Positions 1-7,277 of a DNA stretch of 11,424 nt are shown one piece after another. The notes below the pieces were generated by a model that had not been told where the DNA came from, searched no databases, and worked only from the letters and a program-made list of their open reading frames with translations. Position numbers and translations under genes: made by a program. Origin of the DNA: Legionellaceae bacterium UBA2794 (lineage in GTDB: Bacteria; Pseudomonadota; Gammaproteobacteria; Legionellales; Legionellaceae). Position 1 is the first letter of the stretch, and every line of letters starts with the position of its first letter. Location of the stretch: the NCBI GenBank assembly GCA_002352055.1, contig DEHS01000001.1, positions 209-11,632 on the forward strand, written 5' to 3'.

Positions 1-1287
1 GGTCAGGAATTAAATATTAAAAAAAGTAATACATTTCCCCCTTCCGAGTCTTCCTATACTGTTGGTGGAACAATTTCGGGCCTGACTTCAACAGGATTGA
101 TTCTCCAAAACAATGGAACTGATGCGCTGTACATTCCAGCTGGCGCGACCTCATTTACATTTCCCACGGCTATTCCTGCCGGAGGAGCATATTATGTCAC
201 GGCCTCCTCACAACCTGCGGGCTTAACCTGTACGGTGAGCAATAATGAGGGTATTAACATAAACCATGACATTACTGATATTAAAGTGGTTTGCAGTGCC
301 ATCACATATACGGTTGGGGGTACTATATCAGGTCTAAGTGCGAATGGATTAGTATTGCAAAACAATGGCGTTGACAATTTATCTTTAACATCCGGAGATA
401 CCACATTTACCTTCAACACACCCGTCGCTGCAGGCTCGGATTATAATGTCACCGTGTTAACCCAGCCCACAGGTCTTACTTGTACCGTATCCAATGGCTA
501 TGGAACTAACGTTAATGCAAACATAACGAATATAAGCATTGTATGTAGTGCAACGACTTATACCATTAGTGGTACTATCAGCAACCTAACTACTTCGGGT
601 CTTGTGTTACAAAACAATGAGTCGGATGATCTGGCAATTCCTGCAGGAAGTACTAACTTTACATTCCCAACTCCGGTCGCTTTAGGTGGCGGCTACAACG
701 TAACTATTGCCCAACAACCTTTAAACTCTTTTTGCACCGTGACCAATGGTACAGGTACCAATGTGAATGCGAATGTTAATAACGTGCAATTGCAATGTTA
801 CTCAGCGGGAGATGCCTTCGGCGGTGGTGCTATTTATCAAATTACAGCTAATACAGTGTATGTAATCAGTTTAACCGATGTTCCCACTACGAACACATTA
901 CTCACCTGGAGTACGGTTTATACTAACATGGCCACCACTGATGATGATGGTGACTTAAATACGTACATTATTTTAGCAGGAAGCAATTTCCCTGCTGCTG
1001 AAGCATGTAGAAATTATGATTCTGCAAACCACTGGTTTTTACCTTCCAGAGCTCAGTATGCCACAATAGGTACTAAGGCAGCATTAACGGCACTTTACTC
1101 TAAAGCTGCCACCACTGGTTTTATTGGATTTGCTCTTAATACAGGATACTATAGTTCAACTCAGGGTAATTTGATTTTAGCTTTTGTTCGTTTTTTCACT
1201 CCCCCAACCCCCCCAGATAGCGGTGAAGGACTTCTGAACAAAGTCACTCGTGTTCCAGTCAGATGTGTTCGCGCAATACCTTATTAA
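1..1287 (+). CDS. Repeat-containing surface/secreted protein with C-terminal DUF1566 (Lcl-like) domain, 5' end outside window
   Basis: The frame is open from base 1, so the gene starts upstream. The TTG at 97 lies inside repeat 1 and is not a believable start. The visible 428 residues hold three tandem 84-residue repeats (about residues 19-268), each opening with Y-T-[VI]-[GS]-G-T-I-S and carrying two Cys (C-T-V-[ST]-N and a Cys near the end), then a C-terminal domain of about 160 residues. That domain has DUF1566 hallmarks: an AxxC-NYD segment, HWFLPS near residue 344, YYSST near 383 and a terminal VRCVR near 420. DUF1566 is the C-terminal domain of the Legionella collagen-like adhesin Lcl and of many other envelope proteins. 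The repeats look like extracellular beta-sandwich modules, perhaps each closed by a disulfide. I infer an exported adhesin-like protein. The signal peptide is not visible and the ligand is unknown. Confidence 0.85.
   Translation, partial: GQELNIKKSNTFPPSESSYTVGGTISGLTSTGLILQNNGTDALYIPAGATSFTFPTAIPAGGAYYVTASSQPAGLTCTVSNNEGININHDITDIKVVCSAITYTVGGTISGLSANGLVLQNNGVDNLSLTSGDTTFTFNTPVAAGSDYNVTVLTQPTGLTCTVSNGYGTNVNANITNISIVCSATTYTISGTISNLTTSGLVLQNNESDDLAIPAGSTNFTFPTPVALGGGYNVTIAQQPLNSFCTVTNGTGTNVNANVNNVQLQCYSAGDAFGGGAIYQITANTVYVISLTDVPTTNTLLTWSTVYTNMATTDDDGDLNTYIILAGSNFPAAEACRNYDSANHWFLPSRAQYATIGTKAALTALYSKAATTGFIGFALNTGYYSSTQGNLILAFVRFFTPPTPPDSGEGLLNKVTRVPVRCVRAIPY
55..804 (+). repeat. Three tandem 252-bp (84-codon) in-frame repeats
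   Basis: Units begin at the Tyr codons at 55, 307 and 559. Spacing is exactly 252 bp, and the second conserved Cys codon of each unit falls at 292, 544 and 796, so no indel separates the units. Shared blocks include the LxLQNN motif, the [FN]TFxT/TxFTFPT motif, CTV[ST]N and the final VxC or LQC. The third unit is the least conserved, with SFC in place of LTC and CYS in place of CSA. The nucleotide sequences have diverged clearly while the protein pattern holds, so the duplication is old and kept by selection on structure. More copies may lie upstream of the window. Confidence 0.9.
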
Positions 1288-1297
1288 TTGGAACTTC

Positions 1298-1331
1298 ATT
1301 CTTCAGACCAACCAATGGTCTGAAGAATTTT
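1298..1331 (+). terminator. Hairpin terminator after the DUF1566 gene
   Basis: A perfect 13-bp inverted repeat (1298-1310 with 1316-1328) closes a 5-nt loop and is followed by a short run of four T. It starts 10 bp past the stop codon at 1287. The T-tract is short, so termination may be partial, but stem length and position fit an intrinsic terminator. Confidence 0.65.
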
Positions 1332-1400
1332 AAGATTTGATACGTCATAATGTATTCTTTCCCGGTTTTAATAGAGCCGTGGATTCTTTAATTTCTTTAC

Positions 1401-1406
1401 TATAAT
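1401..1406 (+). promoter_or_regulatory. Candidate -10 box upstream of the gene at 1464
   Basis: A perfect TATAAT lies 57 bp before the start codon in AT-rich DNA, downstream of the terminator at 1298-1331. I see no good -35 hexamer at 16-18 bp spacing, so the promoter may be weak or activator-dependent. Confidence 0.4.
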
Positions 1407-1463
1407 CAGAGATATCAAAATATAAATTTGATAATCATTTGATTCTATTATGAGGATTAAAGG

Positions 1464-2180
1464 ATGCATTTCTTTCTTAATTACGGTGGACCGGGAGGAT
1501 ATTGGTTATCCGATAATAATACAGGACTGACCCACAAACTTCAGTCATCCTGTAAGTCTTATTATGGTCCCCCATACACATGTCAAACTATATCGGCACA
1601 TGGGCTAAGCATAATTGTATATAGTTATGGAATCCATCGTGCTTTAAAGGTTTCTATTGAACCAAATCCAACTGATGAGACAATTTCGCTATTTGAAGAA
1701 GCCAGAACTCAAGCTCAAAATTTTTGTGATAAAAATTATGCCTTCCTTAAAAATAACTGTGTCACTGCAGTAGGTATGATTTTGAACAGTATTGATCCGA
1801 ATTTTTGTACTGCTAATATGATAATCCCGGCAAGCTTTGATCAACAAATTAAAAAATATTGTGGAAGTTATAATAGTGGAACCTGGGTAGATCTCTTCGT
1901 ACAACAATATCAGAACAAAGTTCATTCCGAACCGTTTTCATTTTTTAGAAAAGTAAGTTGGGCAGAAAAACGAATAAACTCCGCTACTGACATATTTTCT
2001 CATGCTTATGGTCACAACGGTTTAAGCGGAAAACGAACGAAATCAATTCTTCTCAAATTAAATTGGATAACTGTTGAAAAAGATGGCGAATTAAAACCCA
2101 CATCAATGGCGCCGGAAGATTTTAGTAAAGCACTTCTGGAGTTTAACAATCAGACCCACAGTCCTCGTCTGAATAATTAA
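1464..2180 (+). CDS. Unrecognised 238-aa protein with NNC motif (possible thiol-hydrolase fold)
   Basis: I do not recognise the family with certainty. The ATG at 1464 has a GAGG Shine-Dalgarno 8 nt upstream. There is no clear signal peptide or membrane segment. The most telling part is about residues 58-130: a His-containing strand (H58, with another at H46 in AHGLSIIVYS), then FLKNNCVTAV around Cys99, then IPASFDQQIKKYC. Asn-Cys preceded by an upstream His resembles permuted NlpC/P60 and LRAT-like thiol hydrolases, where a NC motif starts the catalytic helix. This is a motif-level analogy only. The protein is Cys-rich in its first 135 residues and polar after that. It is followed 93 bp later by a papain-like peptidase gene on the same strand. 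A secreted effector or periplasmic enzyme is possible, and neither is shown. Confidence 0.75.
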   Translation: MHFFLNYGGPGGYWLSDNNTGLTHKLQSSCKSYYGPPYTCQTISAHGLSIIVYSYGIHRALKVSIEPNPTDETISLFEEARTQAQNFCDKNYAFLKNNCVTAVGMILNSIDPNFCTANMIIPASFDQQIKKYCGSYNSGTWVDLFVQQYQNKVHSEPFSFFRKVSWAEKRINSATDIFSHAYGHNGLSGKRTKSILLKLNWITVEKDGELKPTSMAPEDFSKALLEFNNQTHSPRLNN

Positions 2181-2273
2181 TTTCTGTTACTACGCAACAA
2201 TATCTTTACTCTATTCCTTAACAAATTTAAACTCCTGCCAGTGGTTTAATGCAGTATTATTACGCAGGTATTT

Positions 2274-3188
2274 ATGCCCGAGATAAAGTCTATTGAAACA
2301 TATTTAAAAGAACTTGAAGAAAAAAATATATCAGTAGTTTTTTGTAAGGGATTCAGACCTCTAAAATATAAAGGACAAGTATGTAAACTAGTAGCTGGGT
2401 TAGCAGTTCAGCATTACCTTTATGATATACATGCGCACTCACAGGAACCTTTGCCTTTACATAAAGATAAAGGCAAGAAGGGTATTTTTTTTAATGTATC
2501 ACTAAGACAAAGAGCAAAAAAGGAAATTAACTCTCAAGTCGGAGAGGTATATGGACCTGGTCAAATGAAAAAGGTATTTGACTATAATGAATTTAAAACT
2601 GATTCGTATTATATAAAAGATGAAGCAGCTTATAAGAAATTTCTCTTAACGGCACTGAAACAATATCAACCTGTAATCTGTTATTTCGATGTTACTGCCC
2701 GTAAGGACATTCCATCCAGGGGAGAGCCTGATACATTCGATGGAGAGTTCGAGCATGCAGCCATCATTGTAGGTTACTATTATAAATTGGAGGAGTTGCA
2801 TTTAATCGCAGCTCAATTCGAGCAATTTTTTGACATATTAGCGGATAGATTGTTTCTCTCTTCGTCGCAATTAAACCCTATTAAACGGCCCGAACGTTAT
2901 AAGAAATATTATCCTATCCCTGGTTACATCACCAGCAAAACCTGGATGGAAACAAAACAATTAAATCTATTAATAAGACAAATGTACAAAGGAAATCCAT
3001 TTAAACAATTTATCTATTTAATTGCAAATTTTTTATGGTTGAAAGATGGAGAGCGAATTTCAAATCCTCCAAAGGGAATTGAGGGTGGATTAGTTAATAC
3101 TTTAACCATAATCAGCGGTGATAAAAGACCGATTAATCTTTATGATTTTAATAAATATCTCATTAATATAAATGAAGAGTTGTCTTAA
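2274..3188 (+). CDS. Papain-like cysteine peptidase-fold protein, candidate secreted effector
   Basis: This is a 304-residue protein without a signal peptide or a convincing TM segment. A conserved-looking GQVCKLVAG segment (Gln35, Cys37) at the start of a helix fits the oxyanion Gln and nucleophile Cys of papain-fold enzymes. A strand PVICYFDV (133-140) then leads to EFEHAAIIVGYY (His161), which closely matches the catalytic His strand (H-[AV]-[VIL]3-G-Y) of C1/C39-type peptidases. The Asn/Asp of the triad is less clear; residues around 180-215 (AQFEQFF, SSSQLNPIKRPERYKKY) follow where it would be expected. Start at ATG 2274 has a weak AGG 5 nt upstream, and an ATG at 2249 is out of frame. 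The C-terminus ends in Glu-Glu-Leu-Ser, loosely like Dot/Icm E-block signals. The peptidase-type fold is fairly well supported. Activity, substrate and secretion are inferred. Confidence 0.75.
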   Translation: MPEIKSIETYLKELEEKNISVVFCKGFRPLKYKGQVCKLVAGLAVQHYLYDIHAHSQEPLPLHKDKGKKGIFFNVSLRQRAKKEINSQVGEVYGPGQMKKVFDYNEFKTDSYYIKDEAAYKKFLLTALKQYQPVICYFDVTARKDIPSRGEPDTFDGEFEHAAIIVGYYYKLEELHLIAAQFEQFFDILADRLFLSSSQLNPIKRPERYKKYYPIPGYITSKTWMETKQLNLLIRQMYKGNPFKQFIYLIANFLWLKDGERISNPPKGIEGGLVNTLTIISGDKRPINLYDFNKYLININEELS

Positions 3189-3307
3189 TCATTTTAGGTT
3201 GATATCCCTAAATTTATATGCGGGTAGTAATATCTGATATCCGCGAGCGTGGGTATCCCCTCAAAATTTTAAATGTGCAATAACGTGTTGATTAAATAGT
3301 TGTCTTC

Positions 3308-3434
3308 TCCACGCAGGTGGAGATCCATCCAATAAATTGGCATTTTTCTAGATATTTGGATGCTTCCCCACCTGCGGGGGAACGACAAAAAATACATTAT
3401 GTATGATGAAAGCGAATAAAATTTTGAAGGGATA
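3308..3434 (+). repeat. Intergenic repeat copy 1, palindromic
   Basis: This copy contains a 33-bp inverted repeat (3300-3332 with 3356-3388), whose arms begin and end with TTGTC and ATCCAA, separated by 23 bp. Each arm also folds on itself: CCAC/GTGG at 3309-3320 and TTCCCC/GGGGAA at 3364-3382. Its first 51 bases differ from copy 2 (starting at 3441) at about 8 positions. The tail ends in AAAATTTTGAAGGGATA, and copy 2 closes with a similar tail. Confidence 0.65.
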
Positions 3435-3440
3435 ATCTAG

Positions 3441-3561
3441 TCCGCGCAGACGGGGATCCATCCAATGAATTGGCATTTTATTAAATATTTGTCTGGATCC
3501 ATGCCATCGAGGGATGACAAAAAAAACTGTGCATGATAAAGCGCATAAAGTTTGAGGGATA
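3441..3561 (+). repeat. Intergenic repeat copy 2, diverged
   Basis: Same orientation as copy 1 and about 121 bp long. The left half is close to copy 1, including GGGATCCATCCAAT and AATTGGCATTTT. The right arm (3488-3520, containing GTCTGGATCCATGCCATCGA) differs from copy 1, so the long palindrome of copy 1 is degraded or replaced here, while the closing AAAGTTTGAGGGATA is kept. Confidence 0.6.
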
Positions 3562-3643
3562 CCAAGACCGCGGTATTTGCCATCGGATTCGAATGTGGGA
3601 AAATCCTAAAGGCATTTGAAGGTGCGATTTTCATAAAATCGAG

Positions 3644-4330
3644 TTAATAAGACTCTCTAAATTTATACATTATTTTTCCAGTAAACGTACTACGTAAATA
3701 AAATCCTCTGGGAAGTGTCTTGATTTTATTTCCACACGAATCAAATCCATAACACAAAGATTTTCCATTTGCTGCTTTGGGTCTCACTTGTAAATAATCA
3801 CCTACTCTCGCATCTAATGTTTCGAGTTGACCTGTACTAATTAGCTCAACCAGATGATTCCAGTCTGCTTCCAGGCCAGAAAGCTCTTCTGCATCCGGTG
3901 ACCAGATGAATCCCTGGCCAATTCTTCTTTGAGAATAAATGATATCCGTATCTCCCTCCACAGGTATCCATAAAACACGCTTTAGCTTGGAATAACATTG
4001 TGATGTAAGCCACTCTTGTTGATGAATGGTAAGTAGCGGAATAGAAGTCACAAAAGTTGATTCTGTTGGTTTACCAGATGATCCAATTGGTAAAGTTTTA
4101 AGCTCTACTCCCAAGTCCATAAAATCGGGGGCTGATTTATTTTGGGCATCACACCCAAGAGCAAGTTCCAAAACTTGCCCTATCCAGCCTTTTCTATGAT
4201 CACGATTATCAGGAATTGACACATTCAAACCAAGGCATAACTGAGCAAAGCTTAATCCTTTTATTGCCTCACAGCGCTCCAGTAATTCCTGTTCAGTTTT
4301 CGGTGGTTTGTTTTTTAAAGAAATCACCAT
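3644..4330 (-). CDS. mutH: DNA mismatch repair endonuclease MutH
   Basis: MutH nicks the unmethylated strand at hemimethylated GATC sites after activation by MutS and MutL, which directs methyl-directed mismatch repair. The 228-residue product almost equals the E. coli length (229). The restriction-like catalytic centre is intact: Glu55 in GWIGQVLELALG, Asp69 in APDF, then Glu76 and Lys78 in LGVELKTLPIG. These match E. coli Glu56, Asp70, Glu77 and Lys79 with a constant offset of one. The start chosen is the ATG at 4330, which follows AAGGAAGG at good spacing; an in-frame ATG at 4348 would add six residues. The start lies inside the end of the upstream channel gene (about 38-nt overlap), so translation is probably coupled. 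It is the last gene of the minus-strand operon. Confidence 0.95.
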   Translation of the reverse strand: MVISLKNKPPKTEQELLERCEAIKGLSFAQLCLGLNVSIPDNRDHRKGWIGQVLELALGCDAQNKSAPDFMDLGVELKTLPIGSSGKPTESTFVTSIPLLTIHQQEWLTSQCYSKLKRVLWIPVEGDTDIIYSQRRIGQGFIWSPDAEELSGLEADWNHLVELISTGQLETLDARVGDYLQVRPKAANGKSLCYGFDSCGNKIKTLPRGFYLRSTFTGKIMYKFRESY

Positions 4331-7277
4331 GTCCTTCCTTAAATTCAATTGACACTGGTTCTATCGGGGGTTTGATTCCGGCTGCCTTAAATTGAGCGGT
4401 AATAGCAAACAGAACTTTTGATCGCACTTCAAATCGCGTATAAGTCTGTACATTTATAAAATATCGCGCTTCAAATTCAATGAGCGCTTCATCGATTTTC
4501 TTCAAAAAGACCTGAGCTGGAGGCTCTGGGACAATTTCAGGAATTATTGCTAAGACATCAAGGATAAGCTGCTGGATCATCACCGGATCGTCAGCCCTGC
4601 TTACTTTGATTGGTACCACTGTTCTTACAATACTGTCCTGATGAGTCCAGTTGGTAAACGGCTTATTAAACGTTTCCGCGTTGGGTATCAAAACTTCCAT
4701 GTTATCCCAGGATGATACTCGCATAGAGCGAATTCCTATATGAGCTACCCTGCCCTCATACTCCCCTAAGGTAATCAAGTCACCCTCACGTACAGGTCGC
4801 TCAATCAAAAGCATAATCCCACCAACAATGTTACTTGCGAAATCCCTTAATCCAAAACCCATCCCCACCGCAAGTCCACCAAGAATCATTGACATGCCAC
4901 TAAAATCAAGTCCTAAAACATGCAACGTGATAAATGTACCAAATAATATAACTGCGTATTGCGTAAATACGGAGAGACTGTTACGTATTCCAACATCCTT
5001 TGCATTTTTATAGAGCCATCGGTAACAGAACTCTCGAGTCCATTTTGATGCCCACACAAAAATTGCCAGTAATATGAAGAACTCAATAATACTAAAGACG
5101 GTAATATGAACTCCGGTAAAGTTTACGATACTGTATCGAGCAAATTTAGCCAGATTAATCATAACCAAGGAATCAGAATGCCAATCAAATAACTGAAATA
5201 AAATTAAAATACTTAGTAAAAATAATACAATACGTAAAATTTTATCCAGGGGTTTTAAAAACACTTCAATCCACAGCCAGCCATTTTTTAATGCAGAAAT
5301 CATCCATTCCGAAAAAAGCTCCAAAGCATCAAAGACTAGTCCTCTGGCTAATATATATCCCACAATAACCAATAATATATACACCTGATAACGGCTCATG
5401 GTCCATGCCAAATTGACAAAGCCCAACAATCCGATGATGGCTGTCGTAAATAAGGTAATCGGAACTACTATGACGAGTAATGAAATTGCATTTTTGAAAT
5501 ATCTTTTCTTCGTTTTCAGCAATGGTCTTAATAAGTAGGGAATAACGTCTTTACTTTTCCAGGCCACAAGAGATACGGCCAGAATAAAGAGCATAAATAA
5601 TCGATTGAAAATATCCTGCAGCAATAGAGACAAAGGCAAAAGATGACTAAAAACCATTAAAGCCGTGGTCCAACCACCAAACAACAACAGCCATTTTAAT
5701 CGATAATAAAGCTTGACGTCTTTACCCGAAGAGTCGGTTATTCGTTCTAATAAAACCAGGCGAGCGATTAAAATTAATATTTTAAAAGTAAACCAGACCA
5801 TGATGAGCTGAAATAATAGTTGGTAGTTGGCATAAGAAATACTGGTAAAATATAACAACATCCAAATCATCGAAAAAAGACAGAAGTATGGAAGGTTCCT
5901 CTGTACAATCGTCAAGGCCCCATCATAAAGATATCCTGTCAGACGTGATCGCTCTTTATCTCCTGATACAGATTTTAATAGTTTACTAAAGATTGTGAAC
6001 AAGATGACGGTTAGACTTAAAAGTATCCATAAGACGGTGGCAGGGATGGTGTCAAGCCAGGTATAACTGTCATACACTTTTAAACTTAATGTTTTAAGGT
6101 ATTTATAAAATAAATTAGGTATGGCAATTAATTTATTAATTATGATCGGCCAGCTGTCAATATTATATTGAGCAAGGCTCTGACGGGAAGAAATTAATTT
6201 TTTTAATTGATTTTGATAAGTGGCTAATTTATTGATTAAAATTTGTTTGTCTGTCTTAACATGGGTGAGTTGTTCCTGCAATCTAGTTTGCAGTGCTGTA
6301 AATGGCTTTTTTAAAGCAGGATCTGATAAAAAATTAGCCTCTTTATCAATAGAAATCAGTAATTGTTGCAACGATTTATGAATATTATCATTTTGAATGA
6401 TTGACTCTTTATATGAATCAGCAACTGACTGTAATGTCTTGGAATCAAAATTGTTTAATAACAGCATGTCTGCCTTAATGGCATTTTTTTGTATATTCAG
6501 CGCATTTAATTTATGATTAATCAATGCAATATACTGATTGTTAATTAACAATGTTGCTTCGCGGTCAATTTGTTCTGTCGAACTGTTTACCTTAATTTTA
6601 TTGGACTCATGATTTATTATATTTTTATGATAAATGGATCCCAGCTCCTGATTAAGTTTGTTTTTTTCCAGTTTTATCAGTTCGAGTTTCTGCTCGAGAT
6701 CAAAAATTGCTTTCCAATGCTGCAGTTTTTTAATTTCATCATTGAGTAGCTCTTTAAATTCAAGAGCAAGCTCGATATTTTCATTAATTAAATCAGAGAC
6801 TGTTGCGTTAACAGTCAATAAGGTTTCAACTTTTGCCACCTGCTCCTGAATGGATAATTCACCACTTGCCAGAGGCAATTGTTGTAAATGCTTTAACCGT
6901 TGAGTGAGATCAATTTGTTGCTTATTCTGATTGTCGAGAAATCCTTTAAAACTATCAATTTTTGCCGTGGTCATCATAAGCATTGCAGTCACCTGAGCGG
7001 TTTTAGCATTATATTGCTGCTCATCTTTAGGTGGTATGAACTGTTTTTCATTATTAATGGCAATGGTAAGATTGGTTTTTTCCTGAGCTAAATATTCAAT
7101 GAGAGTAGCGTGAGCAGGCTTATCAGCAAGCGCGGGTTTCTTTACAGATGCTGATTGAACTGAAGTATTTGAAAAAATTAATATAAAAATGGCCAGACAC
7201 CATCCGCTAATGAAGCAGATGGTGTTTTTAAACCCTTTATTTTGTTGGTGCTGGTGCAAGTCTGATTCCCAATTCAT
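4293..7277 (-). CDS. MscK/KefA-like large mechanosensitive channel (MscS superfamily)
   Basis: The 994-residue inner-membrane protein should open under membrane tension to release solutes during hypo-osmotic shock. A hydrophobic N-terminal segment ending near VQSA looks like a signal peptide. It is followed by a long periplasmic region rich in heptad-like Leu/Ile/Lys/Gln coiled coil (about 45-400). About 11 membrane segments follow (about 410-820), the number in E. coli MscK. The last is the MscS pore helix GGLAVGMGFGLRDFASN, continuing into IERPVREGDLI and the cytosolic beta and alpha/beta domains (VLIPN, NKPFTNWT). I chose ATG 7277; a GTG at 7310 lacks a Shine-Dalgarno and a TTG at 7259 is also possible. 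The gene starts inside the end of aspS and ends inside mutH. Potassium or ligand control as in E. coli MscK is not shown. Confidence 0.9.
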   Translation of the reverse strand: MNWESDLHQHQQNKGFKNTICFISGWCLAIFILIFSNTSVQSASVKKPALADKPAHATLIEYLAQEKTNLTIAINNEKQFIPPKDEQQYNAKTAQVTAMLMMTTAKIDSFKGFLDNQNKQQIDLTQRLKHLQQLPLASGELSIQEQVAKVETLLTVNATVSDLINENIELALEFKELLNDEIKKLQHWKAIFDLEQKLELIKLEKNKLNQELGSIYHKNIINHESNKIKVNSSTEQIDREATLLINNQYIALINHKLNALNIQKNAIKADMLLLNNFDSKTLQSVADSYKESIIQNDNIHKSLQQLLISIDKEANFLSDPALKKPFTALQTRLQEQLTHVKTDKQILINKLATYQNQLKKLISSRQSLAQYNIDSWPIIINKLIAIPNLFYKYLKTLSLKVYDSYTWLDTIPATVLWILLSLTVILFTIFSKLLKSVSGDKERSRLTGYLYDGALTIVQRNLPYFCLFSMIWMLLYFTSISYANYQLLFQLIMVWFTFKILILIARLVLLERITDSSGKDVKLYYRLKWLLLFGGWTTALMVFSHLLPLSLLLQDIFNRLFMLFILAVSLVAWKSKDVIPYLLRPLLKTKKRYFKNAISLLVIVVPITLFTTAIIGLLGFVNLAWTMSRYQVYILLVIVGYILARGLVFDALELFSEWMISALKNGWLWIEVFLKPLDKILRIVLFLLSILILFQLFDWHSDSLVMINLAKFARYSIVNFTGVHITVFSIIEFFILLAIFVWASKWTREFCYRWLYKNAKDVGIRNSLSVFTQYAVILFGTFITLHVLGLDFSGMSMILGGLAVGMGFGLRDFASNIVGGIMLLIERPVREGDLITLGEYEGRVAHIGIRSMRVSSWDNMEVLIPNAETFNKPFTNWTHQDSIVRTVVPIKVSRADDPVMIQQLILDVLAIIPEIVPEPPAQVFLKKIDEALIEFEARYFINVQTYTRFEVRSKVLFAITAQFKAAGIKPPIEPVSIEFKEGHGDFFKKQTTEN

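Larger units (their letters stand above)
3239..3576. repeat. Composite intergenic repeat element with imperfect outer inverted ends
   Basis: The left end (3239-3269) and the reverse complement of the right end (3547-3576) share CCGCG, a 5-6 nt variable spacer, GGTATCCC and TCAAA in the same order with small indels. Between them lie two direct copies of a shorter repeat. The left end's TATCCC(C)TCAAAATTTT (3254-3270) is also an inverted match, 16 of 17 bases, to 3418-3434 at the end of copy 1. There is no coding capacity. It resembles a non-autonomous, MITE-like or REP-like chromosomal element; I cannot name the family from the sequence alone. Confidence 0.6.
3189..3643. other. Gene-free 455-bp region holding a repeat island
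   Basis: No credible gene lies between the peptidase gene and mutH, whose 3' ends converge here. A weak 6-bp hairpin (3193-3198 with 3207-3212) lies just after the stop at 3188. Most of the rest is the palindromic repeat structure described separately. Near the mutH stop there is a 7-bp hairpin (3625-3631 with 3635-3641) lacking a T-tract on either useful side. Short open frames here run across the repeats and have no ribosome binding site. Confidence 0.7.

Noticed and set aside
97..99. TTG as start codon of the first gene
   Set aside because: It lies inside repeat 1, has no Shine-Dalgarno, and the frame is open to base 1 with repeat sequence upstream.
3300..3576. CRISPR-like array
   Set aside because: Only two diverged copies of about 125 bp with internal palindromes; no short identical repeats with regular unique spacers and no cas genes.
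3437..3634. Minus-strand 65-codon open frame
   Set aside because: It runs across the repeat copy, has no ribosome binding site and no recognisable protein features.
3625..3641. Intrinsic terminator of mutH
   Set aside because: The 7-bp hairpin is AT-rich and is not followed by a T-tract on the minus strand; kept only as a note in the region entry.
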